Source: Escallonia rubra (lineage: Eukaryota; Streptophyta; Magnoliopsida; Escalloniales; Escalloniaceae). From it: DNA of 64,000 nt. Below the pieces are notes generated by a model. That model searched no databases, was not told the origin of the DNA, and saw only the letters and a list, made by a program, of their open reading frames with translations. Of the stretch, positions 60,013 to 64,000 are shown piece by piece (the stretch's first letter is position 1; each line of letters starts with the position of its first letter). Position numbers and translations under genes: made by a program. The stretch lies in assembly GCA_033065855.1 (NCBI GenBank), contig JAVXUO010001736.1, positions 239,001 to 303,000 on the forward strand. The letters run 5' to 3'.

Positions 60013-61203
60013 GGGGTAAATGCACTTTGCCCCCCTCTACTTTAGGACGGTTGCAATATGACTTCCTCTTCTAAAAAAAATTGCACTAAACCTCCATGCA
60101 CTCATTAAAACTGTGCAAAAATAAACGACTGTAACTGAGCTTGTCAAAATGTCACAACTACCCTTCTTTTAAACAAAATTGAAAATCCGTTCTCAGACCA
60201 TTTGGGCCATTTGTGGAGGGTGAAGGTGGTGGTGAAGGGAGAATGGAGAGAAGAGCAAGGATCGGCGGCGGCGGCGCAAGGGGCGACGGCCCGGGCTTGT
60301 TGCTGCCGCTGGTGGCGAAGGGAGAGAAGAGGAAGGAAGAGAGGGGGGTTAGCGTCGCTGACAGGGGGAATGGGGACTGCCGGCGGAGCGCGGGGGGTGA
60401 GGGGAGAGAAGAGGAAGGAAGATGGGGGGTGCTACCGACAGAGCTGGGTTGTTACAGCAGCAGGGGTTAGCATCGCCAATGGGGGGAGGGGGCTGCCGGC
60501 AGAGAGCTCGCCTGTTGCAGCAGCGGAGGGCGGGGGAGAGAAGAGGAAGGAAGAGAGATGAGGGGGTCGACGTCGTCGACGACGGAGAGTGGGGCCGCCG
60601 GCGTAAGATGCCAGGGTTGGCGTCGTAGGGGTGATAGAGATTAGGGTTTTCTGTGGGGGAAGGGAAAATTAAGGATTTGGAAGGGCACGGTCAGGTCGGG
60701 TCGGGTCAGTCGGGGCATGGATCGGGGCGGGTAGTGTTTGGGTCGGCCTATGGCTGTGAGGAAAGGGGCGGGCGCGGGTCGGGTTATATGGGTTCGGGTT
60801 ATACCCACTGAATTTTTTAAAATGCAACTTTTTGTTTTTTTTTTTTTTAAAAAAAATTTATGTTGGTCTTTAAAAGGAAGGTTTGCAAATGAGTTGAAAT
60901 GAAAATGGTCACTTTTTGCAAATTTTCTAGGGTTTGCAAATGGAGTAAAATGAAATTGGTGGTTTTTTTGGATGATATTTTGCAAGTCTTTAGTATTTTA
61001 TTAGGTCAAAAGGGTAGTTTTGTCCTAAAATTACAGATTCTGGGTTCCAAATATTTCCCGCTAAAAACGGTGTTAACTTGGATGGAAACCGTTATTTTTG
61101 CACAGTTTTGATGAGTGCAGGGAGGTTTAGTGCAACTTTTTTTAGAAGAGAGGGCCATATTGCAACCGCCCTAAAGTAGAGGGGGGCAAAGTACATTTAC
61201 CCC
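60013..61203. mobile_element. MULE D: Mutator-like element upstream of LSM3
   Basis: Left end GGGGTAAATGCACTTTGCCC, inverted right end GGGGTAAATGTACTTTGCCC. Similarity continues for about 110 bp (CTCTACTTTAG, GGTTGCAATATG, AGTGCATGGAGGTTTAGTGC-like blocks). A perfect 9-bp duplication AAAATTCTA lies at 60004-60012 and 61204-61212. The interior 60200-60680 is GC-rich with GGGAGAGAAGAGGAAGGAAG repeated three times, and is homologous to the interior of MULE C. 60680-60790 is rich in GGGTCGG. No transposase seen. Confidence 0.96.
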
Positions 61204-61212
61204 AAAATTCTA

Positions 61213-62380
61213 AAGCGCGACCTCATTACGGCCGAGCCTTAAATAGGAATGTCAAGCCGAGCTGAGACGACACTCGACAAAAAACTGAAGTCCAATTTGA
61301 CTTCGGTGCAACTTTAAGCTCGGTTTATTATGGGCATAGGGTCTCAGGCCGAATTGATATTATAAACAGGCTCTTAAGATCGTCCGGGAGGAGACTTAGT
61401 CTCGATTGATGTCAAATCCGATGATACTTCTTACTGTCCAACAAAAAATAAAAAAGATATTTACTTTAGGGAGTAGATTAGTGGATTTGTGATGTATTTT
61501 GTGTTGTTAATTCTTTTACTGCATATGGAATGACCGGTCCTTTAAGATTCTTATTTTAACGTCATTTTACGTAAGCAAGTATAAAATTGACCTCATAAAC
61601 TTAACTTACTAATGAGCATAATTCTTGAAGGTTAATTCATATAACATATTAGGGTATTAGATGGTAGTGGAGATGAGAAGGACCTAGCAATGAGGTGTAT
61701 GTTAATGGCATTGCTATTGATGGTATGGTTTACTATGGCAGCTTAGAAAGGGGGAATGCCATTTATGTACTTATTGATTGATTATATGTATTTCTATCAT
61801 GATAGTTACGTGACGTGGGCATTTACAACTATTAATTTTTTATTTTTTTAAAATAAGGTGTTCATTAATAGCAATTAATAGAAGGCACTAATGTCAAAAC
61901 TGTACCATAAAGTATCACTCTAGTACGTCTTAGTACCCTACGTTTCAAATGTGTCAATCAAGTACCTAAGTTTCAAAAAATTGACAAAAATAGTCTGTCG
62001 TTAACGATAGATGGATGTTGTTAAAAACTTTAGGGGCAAGACTGTCATTATAAAAAAAATACTAATATACAGCCCACGTGGAAGCTCTCTCTCCTTCTCT
62101 CCCCCCTCCCTCTTCTTCCTCTCTCTCTCTTTCCCCCTTATTTAATTCAGCCCACACACACACACACACACCCATAGAATAACACATGCAGCTTCACCCA
62201 CACATACAGAGACACATAACCCCCCCCCCCCTCAACCCCCCCTAAAAAAACATGAACAAAAATCCACCACACACACAAACCCACACGTAACAACCACAAC
62301 ACACACAAACACCCACCAGTATTACGCACAAGCTACACATAAAAAATAAAAACAGACTCATCCACCCACCCGTAAAACAT
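61213..62380. other. Intergenic upstream of LSM3, no gene seen; CA microsatellite
   Basis: A TATTTAAGG motif on the - strand (about 61235) could be the original LSM3 core promoter now separated by MULE D (inference). From about 61890 a segment with GTACCATAAAGTATCACTC and GTACCCTACGTTTC looks like the end of another long-TIR element whose partner is not in the window. A CA run lies at about 62152-62172 and a C-homopolymer at 62220. Confidence 0.4.
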
Positions 62381-64000
62381 TGATGCCAAGGAAGGTGGGT
62401 TCGCAGTCGACATGGAGGTGCCATAAGGAATGCAGTCCGAGTCAGATGCCAAGTATGTTGATGTGGGACACAGCAAGGGTGGAGCAAGGGCAGAGACCAA
62501 GGGCTTCCAGACAGAGCCTGAGGGTGGCAGTGCTGCGAGGGCGATAGCGTAGGATGAATATACGACGACAGTCACAGTCCGATGCTTAGGTTCAGAGTCA
62601 TGGTCATGTATGTTTCTCTCTCTAGAATTCTAGAGTGAGAAAGTGAAAATGTGAGAGTTCCGTCCCAAATGAATTCTTAAGACCTCTATTTATAGAGATT
62701 GAGATGATGATGTCATCAATCGACACGTGCCGTTCCTCGGGAGTGACACGTTACCGGGGGGCCCACGGGTGCCGGTACTCCATGGACTGTCGGATCGCAT
62801 ATTCACCCGGCCTGCTCCTCACAGCGTCGCTCTGTCTGTCCGGCTCCCATAGTGTCGGCGTGGCCAGAGAACCCCTTGATATAGCCTTCAATCCAAGCTC
62901 TTCCAGAGTCTCATAGGCCTGGTAGCGGTGGGGAAGACCCGACGCCCAACTGCCAAGTGAACTAGGCGCGATGCCCTCTGAAAACCTGTTCCCGTCTCGG
63001 AGTGACCCGGGGGTCATAGTCCCTAGGGGTGCTGACGCAAGCCCCCAGTGCCGGAGCACGTAGGCCAGTCACGCAAACACCCTGGCGGAGATAGTGTCCC
63101 GGAGGAGTCGTCTATTTCGTACGCCGAGGTAACATCCCGGAGGAGCCGTCTACCTATCGGAAGGGGAGTCTTCGTGCCGGAGCACTTAAAGCTCTTTGGC
63201 GAAGATAGTGTCCAGGAGGAGTCGCATATCCCCGCGGGTGAGTCCTTGTGCCAGAGCACTCGGAGCGCGTCAAGGTAGCATCCTGGAGGAGCCGTTTACC
63301 CGACTGGCCGAGGTAGCATCCCGGAGGAGCCGTCTACCTGGCGGAAGGGGAGTTGAAAAGCTCCCTGGCGGAGATAGTGTCCCGGAGGAGTTGCCTATCC
63401 CCGCGGGTGAGTCCTTGTGCCGGAGCACTCGGACCGCGTCAAGGTAGCATCCCAGAGAAGCGTCTACCTGGCAGAAGGGGAGTTGAAAAGCTCCCTGGCG
63501 GAGATAGTGTCTCGGAGGAGTCGCATATCCCCACGGGTGAGTCCTTGTGCCGGAGCACTCGGAGCGCGTCAAGGCAGCATCCCGGAGGAGCCGTCTACCT
63601 GGCTGAAGGGGAGTTGAAAAGCTCCCTAGCGGAGATAGTATCCCGGTGGAGTCGCCTATCCCCGCGGGTGAGTCCTTGTGCCGGAGCACTCGGAGCGCGT
63701 CAAGGTAGCATCCCGAAGGAGCCGTCTACCTAACGGGCCGAGGTAGCATCTTGGAGGAGCCGTCTACCTGGAGGAAGGGGAGTTGAAAAGTTCCCTGGCA
63801 GAGATAATGTTCTGGATGAGTCGCCTATCCCCGCGGGTGAGTCTTTTTACCGGAGCACTCGGAGCGCGTCAAGGTAGCATCCGGGAGGAGCCGTCTACCT
63901 GACGGGCCGAGGTAGCATCCCGGATGAACCGTCTACCTGGCAGAAGGGGAGTCTTCATGCCGGAGCACTTAGAGCTCCCTGACGGAGATAGTGTCCCGGA
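62381..64000 (-). mobile_element. LTR related to the solo LTR at 31143, running off the window
   Basis: It begins TGATGCCAAGGAAGG, matching TGTTGCCAAGGAAAA of the solo LTR. The shared order continues: GTGCCAYAARGRATGCAGTC, an inverted TATAAATA (near 62690), ACGTG-rich ACACGTGCC and GTGACACGTTACC, and GAGTGACCCGGGGGTCAT (63000; partner at about 31820). Beyond that its tandem array is different. The right end, a second LTR and any internal region are outside the window, so whether it is solo or full-length is unknown. The candidate left target duplication is AACAT (62376-62380). Confidence 0.8.
63230..64000. repeat. LTR tandem array, about 130-bp unit with optional 40-bp insert
   Basis: GTAGCATCCCGGAGGAGCCG, AAGGGGAGTTGAAAAGCTCC, GGAGATAGTGTCCCGGAGGA and GTCCTTGTGCCGGAGCACTC recur in order. 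The last block lies near 63240, 63411, 63540, 63670 and 63841. Spacing alternates between about 130 and 170 bp because some units carry an extra GTAGCATC block. Only the GTGCCGGAGCAC core is common to arrays of the LTR at 31143. Confidence 0.9.

Noticed and set aside
63023..63733. Overlapping open frames on both strands near the right edge
   Set aside because: They are translations of the 130-bp LTR array, periodic with the repeat and without any protein motif.

Overview
This is a transposon-dense stretch of plant nuclear DNA, most likely from a eudicot. Three observations support this: plant genes with GT-AG introns, plant transposon families of nearly every major order, and plant-type TTTAGGG heptamers inside a minisatellite. 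I recognise three host genes. The first is a neprosin-domain (DUF239) secreted protein gene on the + strand (3576-11846, seven exons, 399 codons). The second is the 3' two exons of the mitochondrial complex III hinge protein QCR6 on the + strand (41827-42053). The third is a complete three-exon LSM3 gene, encoding a U6 snRNA-associated Sm-like protein, on the - strand (55253-59780). Most long reading frames elsewhere are translations of repeats or of broken transposon genes.

Layout. 1-2157 is the 3' end of a CACTA (En/Spm) element, with the last exons of a transposase-24-like gene. It abuts a tandem array of about 248-bp units (2158-3110). The neprosin gene follows and carries a 4.6-kb Ty1/copia element in intron 5 (6542-11147; 179-bp LTRs, 5-bp TSD TTGCA). 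A hAT-like element lies at 13258-13920. A Helitron with an internally duplicated body lies at 15498-16579. 17800-24146 is a Mutator-like element (MULE A, 9-bp TSD) split by a complete CACTA element (18180-23452, 3-bp TSD AAA). A sister copy, MULE B (27200-28480), shows the unoccupied CACTA site. 29290-35230 is a decayed Ty3/gypsy gag-protease region. It is interrupted by a 2673-bp solo LTR (31143-33815, TSD ACTAG) that contains three unrelated minisatellites.

A duplicated block occurs at about 36806-39897 and 50316-53477. Each copy carries transposons the other lacks: a hAT element in the first, and a MULE (MULE C) and a Harbinger-like element in the second. Each copy therefore proves the insertions in the other. 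Between the copies lie the QCR6 fragment, MITEs, a local duplication, a FAR1-type pseudogene split by a hAT element, and a LINE reverse-transcriptase fragment. LSM3 follows, with MULE D (60013-61203, 9-bp TSD) inserted 232 bp upstream of its start codon. The window ends inside another LTR (62381 to the edge) related to the solo LTR but carrying a different tandem array.

I found no new gene system such as a biosynthetic cluster or immune locus. The points of interest concern transposon history: nested insertions dated by empty sites, MULEs with unrelated ends but a shared interior, LTRs that differ in their minisatellites, a Helitron with a duplicated body, a copia element with near-identical LTRs but a broken polyprotein, and a neprosin protein that appears to lack one of the two expected catalytic glutamates. 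All homology calls come from reading the translations; no database search was run.
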